A stretch of DNA of 41,202 bases, taken from NCBI GenBank assembly GCA_017617495.1, contig JAFZWD010000014.1:1-41202 (forward strand), read 5' to 3'. Within the stretch, counting starts at the first letter, position 1. The number at the start of each line of letters is the position of its first letter. A program made the position numbers and the translations under genes. Of this stretch, positions 16,330 through 24,241 are shown piece by piece. Under the pieces are notes generated by a model, which was not told where the DNA came from, did not search any database, and worked only from the letters and a program-made list of their open reading frames with translations. Source of the DNA: Bacteroidales bacterium (lineage in GTDB: Bacteria; Bacteroidota; Bacteroidia; Bacteroidales; UBA932).

Positions 16330-16360
16330 TTGCTATTCTCAACGAGAATAGTTATATTTG
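16330..16360 (+). promoter_or_regulatory. Promoter of the lipid A acyltransferase operon with palindrome in the spacer
   Basis: TTG (16330-16332), 20 bp, TATATTTG (16353-16360), then the ATG after 6 bp. The spacer is filled by a perfect 8-bp inverted repeat, ctattctc-aac-gagaatag (16333-16351), a candidate operator. Confidence 0.6.
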
Positions 16361-16366
16361 TACGAT

Positions 16367-17296
16367 ATGACGCAAGACAAAAGAAGTTTCGGTGTCGCGG
16401 TGGTGGAGGGCATTATGTGGCTGCTCTCCAGGCTGCCGCTGCGATTTCACCTCTGGTGGGCGAAATTCTTTACCTGGATACTCAAGATTACGCAGTACCG
16501 CAGGGATGTGGTTATGATAAACCTGGCCAGGAGCTTTCCCGAGAAAAGGTATAAGGAGCTGAAGAAGATTGCGGACAGGTTCTACAAGTATTTCGGATGC
16601 CTGGTGGCGGAAGCCCTGTGGTTCGGGGGAAGGATCGGAGCGAAGGGCCGCAAGGAGCTCAACGAATCCGGAATCGTGCATATAGTGAATCCGGAAGTCT
16701 TCAACGAGGTTTACGACAAGAGCACCAACGTGATGGTGCTGCAGGCGCACCAGGGCAACTGGGAGCTGCTGGGCGGATGGTTCAGCTACAACCACAGTCC
16801 GGACATTGCTCTGCACTCCGACTTCTCCGAGATAGGCGTCGTCTATAAAAAGCCCAAGAGCGAACTTTGGAACCGCATTTTTGCAGACAACAGGTGCAAT
16901 TCCATCAAGGATACCGGGTTCGACGGGTATCTGGAATCGCAGGAGGTACTGCGCTTCGCCATTACCCACCGCAAGCAGAAGTTTATCTACATATTCCCTA
17001 CCGACCAGTATCCCTACAAGATTGCCACAAAGCACAATATCGGTAAGTTCCTGAACCAGGAAACGCTTGCGATGACAGGCGCGACCGCGCTTGCCTGCAG
17101 GCTGGGGATGAGCGTAAGCTATCTGCGCTGGAAATGCCTTGAACCCGGCAAATACTCAGTGGAATTCGTGCCTATATGCGAAAACGCCGCTGAATATACT
17201 CCGGAAGAACTTATGGAAAAATACTACAAGTTGCTCGAACAGGATATTATCGAGCAGCCGTGGTCGTATCTCTGGACCCACCGCAGGTGGAAATAA
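16367..17296 (+). CDS. Lipid A biosynthesis acyltransferase (LpxL/HtrB family)
   Basis: Transfers a secondary acyl chain to lipid A at the inner membrane. The catalytic HX4E motif is HQGNWE (His128, Glu133), embedded in VLQAHQGNWELLG. The N-terminal hydrophobic stretch (residues 10-45) is the membrane anchor, and the protein ends in QPWSYLWTHRRWK, the standard C-terminal family signature. The 309 residues are normal. ATG 16367 was chosen over an in-frame TTG (16358) lying inside the promoter box. It is the first gene after the repeat-flanked island and is followed after 10 bp by the DUF4831 gene. Confidence 0.92.
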   Translation: MTQDKRSFGVAVVEGIMWLLSRLPLRFHLWWAKFFTWILKITQYRRDVVMINLARSFPEKRYKELKKIADRFYKYFGCLVAEALWFGGRIGAKGRKELNESGIVHIVNPEVFNEVYDKSTNVMVLQAHQGNWELLGGWFSYNHSPDIALHSDFSEIGVVYKKPKSELWNRIFADNRCNSIKDTGFDGYLESQEVLRFAITHRKQKFIYIFPTDQYPYKIATKHNIGKFLNQETLAMTGATALACRLGMSVSYLRWKCLEPGKYSVEFVPICENAAEYTPEELMEKYYKLLEQDIIEQPWSYLWTHRRWK

Positions 17297-17306
17297 CATT
17301 CGAATC

Positions 17307-18344
17307 ATGAAAAGAACAGCCATACTGTTGATTGCCCTCACGTGCGCGTGCGCATACGCTGGGGCACAGAGCGCGTCCGAACCCGCCAGCGTGAGCTACG
17401 CCCTCCCGAGGAGCGTGCTGATGTTCGACGTAAAGGCCCAGAAGACCTGCTTCCATGCGGGTCCTTATGCCAAATACGCTGCAAAGTATCTGGGTTTCGA
17501 AGCCAAAGAAGCCGACGAAACCACCTACGATATAGTTTCCGTCGGAGTAAAGAGCAAAACCGAAGCCGACCAGTCAGCACGTTACAGCGCCGTCATCACT
17601 CCCGCCGGCCGCAGGGATTACTTCAGCCTCAGCAGCCAGGGACTCATCGTCCGTGAAGGAGGACCCGCCACAGGAACCAACGTCTGGCGCTTCCCCGCCC
17701 CGAAGAACGGGACGGTCAGCGTGGAAGGCCTTCCCGCCAATCTCACCAGGGAAACCGGCACTCTCTACCGCCAGGGACGCGCTAGCGTGCAGCAGAGCGC
17801 TGTGGTGGAGAAGAGCGAGGAGCAGAAGGCCCGCGAAGTGGCGGACAGGATATTCGCCATCCGCGAGCAGAAATACAAGATTCTTGTGGGCGACACCGAC
17901 GCCACCTACAGCGGCGAAGCGATGAAGGCGACCATCGACGAGCTGAGCCGCATGGAGGCCGAGTGCCTGGAGCTCTTCAAGGGCAGCAGCCAGACCGCGG
18001 AGGTGCAGGCCAGCTTCGAGCTGATACCCGAAAAGGACGTGCTGCTTTATGTGGCGTTCCGCGTTTCGGACGAAGAAGGCCTGGTGCAGGCCGACAACAT
18101 CGGCGGCAAGCCCTATCTGGTGGAGCTCAAGCCGGAGGAAGTGCCCGCTGCGCAGAAGCCGGAGGCTCCCGCCCCAGCCAAAAAGAAGAAGGGCAAGGAA
18201 GCCGGGCCGCAGCTGCTGCACTACCGCATTCCCGCAGTCTGCACCCTGCGCCTCGGTGACGGCCAGGCCACCCTGCTGCAGGCAAGAGTGCCTGTATATC
18301 AGTTCGGCATAGACGAAACAATGCCTATAGCGACAACCAAATAA
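17307..18344 (+). CDS. DUF4831 family exported protein
   Basis: A 345-residue protein with a signal peptide (AILLIALTCACAYAGAQS) and then a DUF4831-like body, a Bacteroidetes family without a known function. Visible features are YALPRSVLMFDVKA near the start, SRMEAECLELFKGSS in the middle, a Pro/Ala/Lys-rich insert (EAPAPAKKKKGKEAGPQ) at about residues 285-302, and LHYRIPAVCTLRLGDG near the end, all as in the family. ATG 17307 follows the acyltransferase stop by 10 bp and starts the signal peptide; longer open frame upstream overlaps that gene. It is probably periplasmic and co-transcribed with pepD. Confidence 0.75.
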   Translation: MKRTAILLIALTCACAYAGAQSASEPASVSYALPRSVLMFDVKAQKTCFHAGPYAKYAAKYLGFEAKEADETTYDIVSVGVKSKTEADQSARYSAVITPAGRRDYFSLSSQGLIVREGGPATGTNVWRFPAPKNGTVSVEGLPANLTRETGTLYRQGRASVQQSAVVEKSEEQKAREVADRIFAIREQKYKILVGDTDATYSGEAMKATIDELSRMEAECLELFKGSSQTAEVQASFELIPEKDVLLYVAFRVSDEEGLVQADNIGGKPYLVELKPEEVPAAQKPEAPAPAKKKKGKEAGPQLLHYRIPAVCTLRLGDGQATLLQARVPVYQFGIDETMPIATTK

Positions 18345-18352
18345 CACAGAAT

Positions 18353-19807
18353 ATGAGTACCATTCACGACCTTAAACCCGAAATCGTGTGGAAGAATTTC
18401 CATCTTCTCACACAGCAGCCCCGTCCTTCCAAGCACGAAGAAAAGGTTCGCGCCTTCCTTCTGGCCTGGGGCAAGGAACACGGTGTAGAGACTTTCGCCG
18501 ACGAAACCGGCAACGTAATAATGCGCATCCCCGCCACTCCCGGATACGAGAACCGCAAGACGGTCATCCTCCAGGGACATATGGACATGGTTCCGCAGAA
18601 GAACCCCGACGTGGAGCACGACTTTGTGAAGGACCCCATCCAGACCTGGATCGACGGCGAGTGGATCAAGGCCAAGGGCACAACCCTCGGCGCCGACGAC
18701 GGACTCGGCGTGGCAATGGCGATGGCGGTTGCCGAGAGCAAGGACCTCAAGCACGGTCCCATCGAGGTGCTCGTGACCTATGACGAGGAAACCGGCATGA
18801 CCGGCGCCAATGCGCTCAAACACGGCAGCCTCAAGGGCGACATCCTCATTAATCTCGATTCCGAGACCGAAGGCGAGCTCTATGTGGGATGCGCCGGCGG
18901 TCTGGATACCGAGGCCCGCGCGCATTACAGGACTCTCCCCCGCCCCAAGGGCTACAAGGCATATACCCTCAGCGTAAAGGGCTGCCAGGGAGGTCACTCC
19001 GGAATGGATATCATCCTCTGCAGGGCCAACGCCAACAAGGTCCTCGCCAGGATTCTCTATAAGCTTTTGCCCAAGACCGACGTCAAGCTCGTTCAGTTCG
19101 ACGGAGGCAATATGCGCAACGCCATCCCGCGCGACGCCGTGGCAACGCTCTACGTCAAGGATCCCCACAAGGCCAGCCGCATCATAATCAAGGCCGCCAA
19201 GGAGATTCTCTATGAATTCGAGCAGACCGATCCCGCGATGGAGATTACCTTCGAGCACGTGAGCTGCAGCCTCAACTGCATCGAGGACGCTACCGCCATG
19301 GGCTTCGTGAAGGCTATCCTCGCCTGCCCCGACGGAGTGGAGCGCATGTCGCAGACCATGCCCGGCACCGTGGAGACATCCAACAACCTCGCAATCGTGA
19401 ACATCGCCGCAGGCCGCGCGGTAATAATTACCCTGATGCGCAGCTTCGTGGACAGCGCCAAGGTGGCCCTCAGCGACAAGGTCGCCAGCGCCCTCACCCC
19501 TGCCGGATTCAAGGTCAGGTTCACCGGAGGCTATTCCGGCTGGGCTCCCAACGAGAGCAGCGAGATTCTCAAGGTTATGGAAGAGACCTATGCCAAGCTC
19601 TTCGGCAAGAAGCCCGAGGTGATGGCCATCCACGCCGGACTCGAGTGCGGCATCATCGGAGGCATCTTCCCCGGACTCGATATGATTTCGATGGGACCCA
19701 CCCTCAAGAGCCCCCATTCCCCCGACGAGCGCGCCCACATCCCTTCGGTGCAGAAGGTTTGGGATTACCTCAAGGCGGTGCTGGAAGCCATCCCCGAGAA
19801 GAAGTAA
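18353..19807 (+). CDS. pepD: Aminoacyl-histidine dipeptidase (M20 family)
   Basis: A cytoplasmic zinc dipeptidase that hydrolyses Xaa-His and other dipeptides. The M20 metal ligands are visible: His76 in QGHMDMVP, the bridging Asp115 in GADDGLG, and the Glu145/Glu146 pair in YDEETGM with the catalytic glutamate. HAGLECGIIG and GPTLKSPHSPDERAHIPS close the C-terminal ligand set. The 484-residue length, containing the inserted dimerisation domain, is normal for PepD. It begins 8 bp after the DUF4831 stop, and a peptide transporter follows after 30 bp, so uptake and hydrolysis of peptides appear linked. Confidence 0.95.
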   Translation: MSTIHDLKPEIVWKNFHLLTQQPRPSKHEEKVRAFLLAWGKEHGVETFADETGNVIMRIPATPGYENRKTVILQGHMDMVPQKNPDVEHDFVKDPIQTWIDGEWIKAKGTTLGADDGLGVAMAMAVAESKDLKHGPIEVLVTYDEETGMTGANALKHGSLKGDILINLDSETEGELYVGCAGGLDTEARAHYRTLPRPKGYKAYTLSVKGCQGGHSGMDIILCRANANKVLARILYKLLPKTDVKLVQFDGGNMRNAIPRDAVATLYVKDPHKASRIIIKAAKEILYEFEQTDPAMEITFEHVSCSLNCIEDATAMGFVKAILACPDGVERMSQTMPGTVETSNNLAIVNIAAGRAVIITLMRSFVDSAKVALSDKVASALTPAGFKVRFTGGYSGWAPNESSEILKVMEETYAKLFGKKPEVMAIHAGLECGIIGGIFPGLDMISMGPTLKSPHSPDERAHIPSVQKVWDYLKAVLEAIPEKK

Positions 19808-19837
19808 CTGATTATCAACAAATTAATTCTATAGAAT

Positions 19838-21520
19838 ATGTTCAAAGGACAGCCTAAGGGGCTCTTCGCCCTCGCCCTCGCAAATACCGGCGAGCGCTTC
19901 GGCTACTACACTATGCTGGCCATCTTCCTGCTTTTCCTGCAGGCAAAGTTCGGCTTCAGCGCGGCTGCTGCCGGCCAGTTCTACGCCATTTTCCTGGCAG
20001 CGGTTTACTTTATGCCCGTAGTCGGCGGCTGGCTCGCCGACAAGATCGGCTTCGGCAAGTGCGTAATCACCGGCGTCTGCGTTATGTTCACCGGTTATCT
20101 CTGCCTTGCCATTCCTACCGACGCCTTTGCGGCGAAGGGATTCGCCCTCACCCTGATGATCGGCGCCCTGCTGCTGATTGCAGTGGGTACCGGCCTCTTC
20201 AAAGGCAACCTGCAGGTGCTGGTTGGCAATCTTTACGACGACCCGCAGTACTCGGCAAAGCGTGACAGCGCCTTCAGCCTTTTCTACATGGCCATCAACA
20301 TCGGCGCGATGTTCGCACCCACCGCGGCCACCGCACTCACCAACAGGCATCTGGGAGGCGCAGGCCTCATCTACAAGGCCGACATCCCCGCCCTGGCACA
20401 CCAGTATCTGGGCGGCACCCTCGCGGACACTTCCCTGCTCGAGAGCCTTCAGTCGCAGATGCCCGGAGCAAACGTGGCGGCGATGAACCTCGGCGACTTC
20501 AGCCAGTACTACATCAACAACCTCTCCACAGCTTACAACCTGGGCTTCGCAGTCGCCTGCGTATCGCTCATAGTTTCGATAGCGATTTATCTTGGCTGCC
20601 GCGGCTGGTTCAAGCACGCCGACGTCAACGCCAAGCAGGCCGCAGCCGGCAGCGCTCCCGTCAAGGAGCTCACTCCCAAGCAGACCAAGGACCGCATCGT
20701 GGCCCTCTGCCTGGTGTTTGCAGTGGTCATCTTCTTCTGGATGGCATTCCACCAGAACGGCTCTTCGCTCACCTACTTCGCCCGCGACTACACCCAGACA
20801 GCGGTTGAAGGTCCGCTGAAGATAGGCTTCAACATCTGGGCGCTCGCGCTCATCGCCGTCAGCATCTACACGCTCTTCGGAGTATTCCAGAGCGAGAAGG
20901 CCGGCGGCAAGGTCGTCAACGCAGGCATCACCCTTGCACTCTGGGGCGGCGCATATGCCCTCTACAGCGGCATGGCTCCCAGCATCAGCATCCTGCCCCA
21001 GCAGTTCCAGCAGTTCAACCCCTTCTTTGTGGTAGCGCTCACTCCCGTTTCGATGGCGCTCTTCGGAGCCCTCGCGAACAAGGGCAAGGAGCCTTCGGCG
21101 CCCAAGAAGATTGGTCTCGGCATGTTCGTGGCCGCGGTCGGTTACCTCATCATGCTGGCCGCATCCAAGGGACAGCCCGCACCTTCGTCGCTGCTTTCGG
21201 TCGGCGGAGTGTCGCCCGACCCGGTGGTGCCCACCTATCTGATTTCCACATACCTGGTGCTCACCTTCGCTGAGCTTCTGCTTTCGCCGATGGGCATCTC
21301 CTTCGTGAGTAAAGTAGCCCCTCCGCAGTACAAGGGCCTCATGATGGGTCTCTGGTTTGCCGCCACCGCGGTTGGCAACTACCTCAGCTCCATCCCTTCG
21401 ATGCTCTGGAACAATGTTCCCCTCTGGGTCAACTGGAGCGTACTGATGGCACTTTGCGTCATTTCCGGAATCTTTATGTTCGCAATGCTTCGCAAGCTCG
21501 AAGCTGCAACCGCAGAATAA
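19838..21520 (+). CDS. Proton-dependent oligopeptide transporter (POT/PTR2 family)
   Basis: An inner-membrane proton-coupled importer of di- and tripeptides of the major facilitator superfamily. The POT signature ERFGYYTM (Glu19-Tyr24) is in the first helix. Fourteen or so hydrophobic segments follow, including VGTGLFKGNLQVLVG and FSLFYMAINIGAMFAP, both PTR2 motifs, and a late SPMGISFVSKVAP. The 560-residue length fits. A hydrophilic stretch, HADVNAKQAAAGSAP, at about residues 262-276 is the central loop. It is placed between pepD and a TIGR02757 gene (1 bp after its stop), suggesting a peptide-use operon. Confidence 0.93.
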   Translation: MFKGQPKGLFALALANTGERFGYYTMLAIFLLFLQAKFGFSAAAAGQFYAIFLAAVYFMPVVGGWLADKIGFGKCVITGVCVMFTGYLCLAIPTDAFAAKGFALTLMIGALLLIAVGTGLFKGNLQVLVGNLYDDPQYSAKRDSAFSLFYMAINIGAMFAPTAATALTNRHLGGAGLIYKADIPALAHQYLGGTLADTSLLESLQSQMPGANVAAMNLGDFSQYYINNLSTAYNLGFAVACVSLIVSIAIYLGCRGWFKHADVNAKQAAAGSAPVKELTPKQTKDRIVALCLVFAVVIFFWMAFHQNGSSLTYFARDYTQTAVEGPLKIGFNIWALALIAVSIYTLFGVFQSEKAGGKVVNAGITLALWGGAYALYSGMAPSISILPQQFQQFNPFFVVALTPVSMALFGALANKGKEPSAPKKIGLGMFVAAVGYLIMLAASKGQPAPSSLLSVGGVSPDPVVPTYLISTYLVLTFAELLLSPMGISFVSKVAPPQYKGLMMGLWFAATAVGNYLSSIPSMLWNNVPLWVNWSVLMALCVISGIFMFAMLRKLEAATAE

Positions 21521-21521
21521 T

Positions 21522-22256
21522 ATGGACCCCGTCATAGCCGAAAAACTCTGGAACTGGGCGGAACGCTACAACAATCCGCGTTACTTCGAGGAGGACCCTA
21601 TAGCCTTCCCGCGCCGTTTCGCAGCGCACCTGAATCCTGTCGAGCCCACGCTGGGCTTCGGCGGGGAGGCAGGCAATTCCTGCCTTCAGGATGTGGAGAT
21701 AGCGGCAGTTTTCGCCGCCCACCTCGCATGGGGACGCCGCGCGATGATAGTGCGCGACTGCAGCAGGCTTTTCGACGAGATGATGTGGAAGCCCTACGAC
21801 TACGTGATGGCCGGTGACTGGCGGAGCGACAACACTTCGCTTCACCGGACCGTCAAGTGGTCGGAAATCGCCAAAATCTGCAGGAGGCTCAAGGAGTTTT
21901 ACGCGGAGAACGAGTCTTTGGAGATTCTTTCGGCAGAGCAGATGCGCACGCGCATTTATGGCCAGAAGGAAGATCCCAAGGCTGCCAACAAGAAGATTTG
22001 GATGCTGCGCCGCTGGATGGTGCGCGACGACGGAAAGGTGGACCTCGGCCTCTGGAAGAACTGCGACAAGCGCGACCTGGTGATTCCTCTGGACGTGCAC
22101 GTGTACAGGCAGGCGGTGGATCTGGGTCTTACCAAGCGCAGAGCAAAGGATATAGTGACCGCCCGCGACATTACCGACTCGTTCCGCGAGATATTCCCCG
22201 ACGATCCTGCAAAGGGCGATTTCGCATTATTCGGATACGGAGTGAACAATGCCTAG
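21522..22256 (+). CDS. TIGR02757 family (DUF2400) protein
   Basis: A 244-residue member of a family of unknown function related to the helix-hairpin-helix DNA glycosylase fold. Recognisable segments are FAAHLAWGRRAMIVRD, MLRRWMVRDDGKVDLGLW, VIPLDVHVYRQAVDLGL and the C-terminal PAKGDFALFGYGV, all conserved in the family. No iron-sulphur cysteines of an Nth-type enzyme are visible. The start lies 1 bp after the transporter stop and the end overlaps the next gene by 8 bp, so all are on one transcript. A DNA-related role is inference from fold only. Confidence 0.85.
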   Translation: MDPVIAEKLWNWAERYNNPRYFEEDPIAFPRRFAAHLNPVEPTLGFGGEAGNSCLQDVEIAAVFAAHLAWGRRAMIVRDCSRLFDEMMWKPYDYVMAGDWRSDNTSLHRTVKWSEIAKICRRLKEFYAENESLEILSAEQMRTRIYGQKEDPKAANKKIWMLRRWMVRDDGKVDLGLWKNCDKRDLVIPLDVHVYRQAVDLGLTKRRAKDIVTARDITDSFREIFPDDPAKGDFALFGYGVNNA

Positions 22257-22845
22257 GCTGTATATACTTTCGGGATGTAACGGGAGCGGCAAGACAACCG
22301 CTTCCTACACCCTGCTTCCCGAAATGCTTGAATGCAGCCAGTTCGTTAACTCCGACGAGTTCGCCAAGAGCCTCTCGCCGTTCAACCCTTCGCAGGCCTC
22401 GGTGACCGCCAGCCGCTATATGCTGATGAAAATCCGCTATCTGCTGGACCACCGCATGGACTTCAGCATCGAGACCACCCTCGCCACCCGTTCGCTGGGG
22501 GGCATAATCCAGGAGGCCCGGTCGCTCAACTACACCGTGACCATCCTTTATTTCTGGCTCAACTCGCCCGAACTCGCGATTGCGCGCGTGAAGGACCGGG
22601 TTGCGGCCGGAGGGCACAATATCCCGGAGCCGGTGGTTCGCCGCCGCTACTACATGGGCCTGCACTATCTTTTCGACACTTATATCCCGCTCTGCGACCG
22701 ATGGATTCTTGCCGACAATTCGCAGATACCCTTCACCGTCGTGGCGGAGGGCAACCATCTGGAGACTTTCGTCAAGAATGAGGAGAAGTACAAGCTGATC
22801 CGTTCGCTCGCCTTCCCCGAAACCGCCGAGGACGAAGATGATTAA
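22249..22845 (+). CDS. Zeta-toxin-like P-loop kinase
   Basis: 198 residues with a Walker A motif SGCNGSGKTT (Gly9-Thr16), then FVNSDEFAKSL, FSIETTLATRSLG and the arginine-rich RVKDRVAAGGHNIPEPVVRRRYYMGL. These correspond to the substrate-binding aspartate, the ETT segment and the arginines of the zeta toxin family, which phosphorylate UDP-GlcNAc or nucleotide-like substrates. No epsilon antitoxin or other small partner gene is present. It overlaps both neighbours by 8 bp (TIGR02757 and tldD), arguing for a housekeeping kinase use rather than an independent toxin-antitoxin unit. The actual substrate is unknown. Confidence 0.82.
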   Translation: MPRLYILSGCNGSGKTTASYTLLPEMLECSQFVNSDEFAKSLSPFNPSQASVTASRYMLMKIRYLLDHRMDFSIETTLATRSLGGIIQEARSLNYTVTILYFWLNSPELAIARVKDRVAAGGHNIPEPVVRRRYYMGLHYLFDTYIPLCDRWILADNSQIPFTVVAEGNHLETFVKNEEKYKLIRSLAFPETAEDEDD

Positions 22846-24241
22846 TCCGCTGCATTTCGATATCGACCCGGCGCGTCTGCCGGAACTCGTCGCAGTTGCC
22901 CTGCGCAGCGGAGGCGACTGGTGCGACCTGTTCTTCGAGGACACCGTGTACACTACCCTGCTGCTTCGCGACGGCGAGGTCAGCTCGGGCGGTTCGCATG
23001 TCGACTACGGTTGCGGCATCCGGGTGCTTTGCGGCGAAAAAACAGGTTATGCGTATTCAGAGTCGACTGAATGGGGTAATCTTGTGAATGCCGCAAAGGC
23101 AGCAAGCGCTATTGCAAACAGCAATTCATCGTATTTACAGAAAGACAGTCATAATGCAGTTATGGCTGTCAATTCAATGAAGAAAGACTGGAGAGAGTCA
23201 TCCGCATCCGAGTTCGTACCGGTGCTGCAGGCAATAGAGAGCAGGATAAGGGCAAAGGACACCCGCGTACATAAGGTAATGGCGTCGCTGGCCTGGCAGG
23301 TGAGCGAAATCCTGATGTACAATTCGCTGGGCGAAACCATACGCGATACTCGCCCGATAGGCAGCATAGTCGTCACCACGGTGTTCGTGAAGGACGGCAA
23401 GAGCGAAATCAGCAACGCTTCACGCAGTTTCAGCGTCGGGGCGGAGATGATTACCGACTCCCTGCTGGACGGGCTCGTGGAGCAGGCGGTCCGCGGCATC
23501 GACGAGCGCTTCGAGGCCCGCAGGCCCAAGGGCGGCAAAATGCCGGTGGTTATGGGCGCAGGCGCATCGGGCATCCTTCTGCACGAGGCCATGGGCCACG
23601 CCTTCGAGGCGGATTTCAACCGCAAGGGCCAGAGCATTTTCTCCGGAATGATGGGCAAACCCGTTGCCCGTAAGGGCATCAATATAGTGGACGACGGCAC
23701 CATCGCGGGCAACCGCGGTTTCTGCCGCTGGGACGACGAGGGCACGCCCGGTCAGAAGACCTATATGGTGGAGGACGGCATCCTTCGCAGCTACCTGCAC
23801 GACCGAATCAGCGCAAAGTTTTTCGGCGTAGCCCCTACCGGCAACGGCAGGCGCGAGTCCTTCCGCTACAACCCCATCCCCCGCATGCGCTGCACCTATA
23901 TGGAAAGCGGCGCCGACGGCACCCTGGAGGATATAATCGCCAGCGTGAAGAAGGGCATCTTCGTGGACCAGTTCAGCAACGGGCAGGTCAAGATAGGCGA
24001 AGGCGATTTCACCTTCTACGTCAAGAGCGGGCGCCTCATCGAGAACGGGCGCCTGACCATGCCGGTGAAGGACATCAACATAGTGGGCAACGGTCCCCGC
24101 GCGCTTGCGGACATTGTCGCGGTGGCGGGCGACCTCAGGATAGACGACGGCACATGGACCTGCGGCAAGGAGCAGAGCGTTCCGGTTTCCTGCGGGATTC
24201 CCAGCGTGCTGGTGAAACAACTTACAGTGGGAGGAGAGTGA
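22838..24241 (+). CDS. tldD: TldD family metalloprotease subunit
   Basis: The active subunit of the TldD/TldE protease, which trims unfolded peptides and peptide precursors. The zinc motif HEAMGH (His249, Glu250, His254) follows VVMGAGASGILL. DDGTIAGNRGFCRWDDEGTP and the C-terminal CGKEQSVPVSCGIP match the family, including the cysteine ligand. The 467 residues are normal. The ATG at 22838 overlaps the kinase end by 8 bp. A stretch at about 23040-23230 has clearly lower G+C and uses TCA, TTA and AAT codons unlike the rest of the gene, though the frame remains open. The stop overlaps the pmbA start by one base. Confidence 0.92.
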   Translation: MINPLHFDIDPARLPELVAVALRSGGDWCDLFFEDTVYTTLLLRDGEVSSGGSHVDYGCGIRVLCGEKTGYAYSESTEWGNLVNAAKAASAIANSNSSYLQKDSHNAVMAVNSMKKDWRESSASEFVPVLQAIESRIRAKDTRVHKVMASLAWQVSEILMYNSLGETIRDTRPIGSIVVTTVFVKDGKSEISNASRSFSVGAEMITDSLLDGLVEQAVRGIDERFEARRPKGGKMPVVMGAGASGILLHEAMGHAFEADFNRKGQSIFSGMMGKPVARKGINIVDDGTIAGNRGFCRWDDEGTPGQKTYMVEDGILRSYLHDRISAKFFGVAPTGNGRRESFRYNPIPRMRCTYMESGADGTLEDIIASVKKGIFVDQFSNGQVKIGEGDFTFYVKSGRLIENGRLTMPVKDINIVGNGPRALADIVAVAGDLRIDDGTWTCGKEQSVPVSCGIPSVLVKQLTVGGE

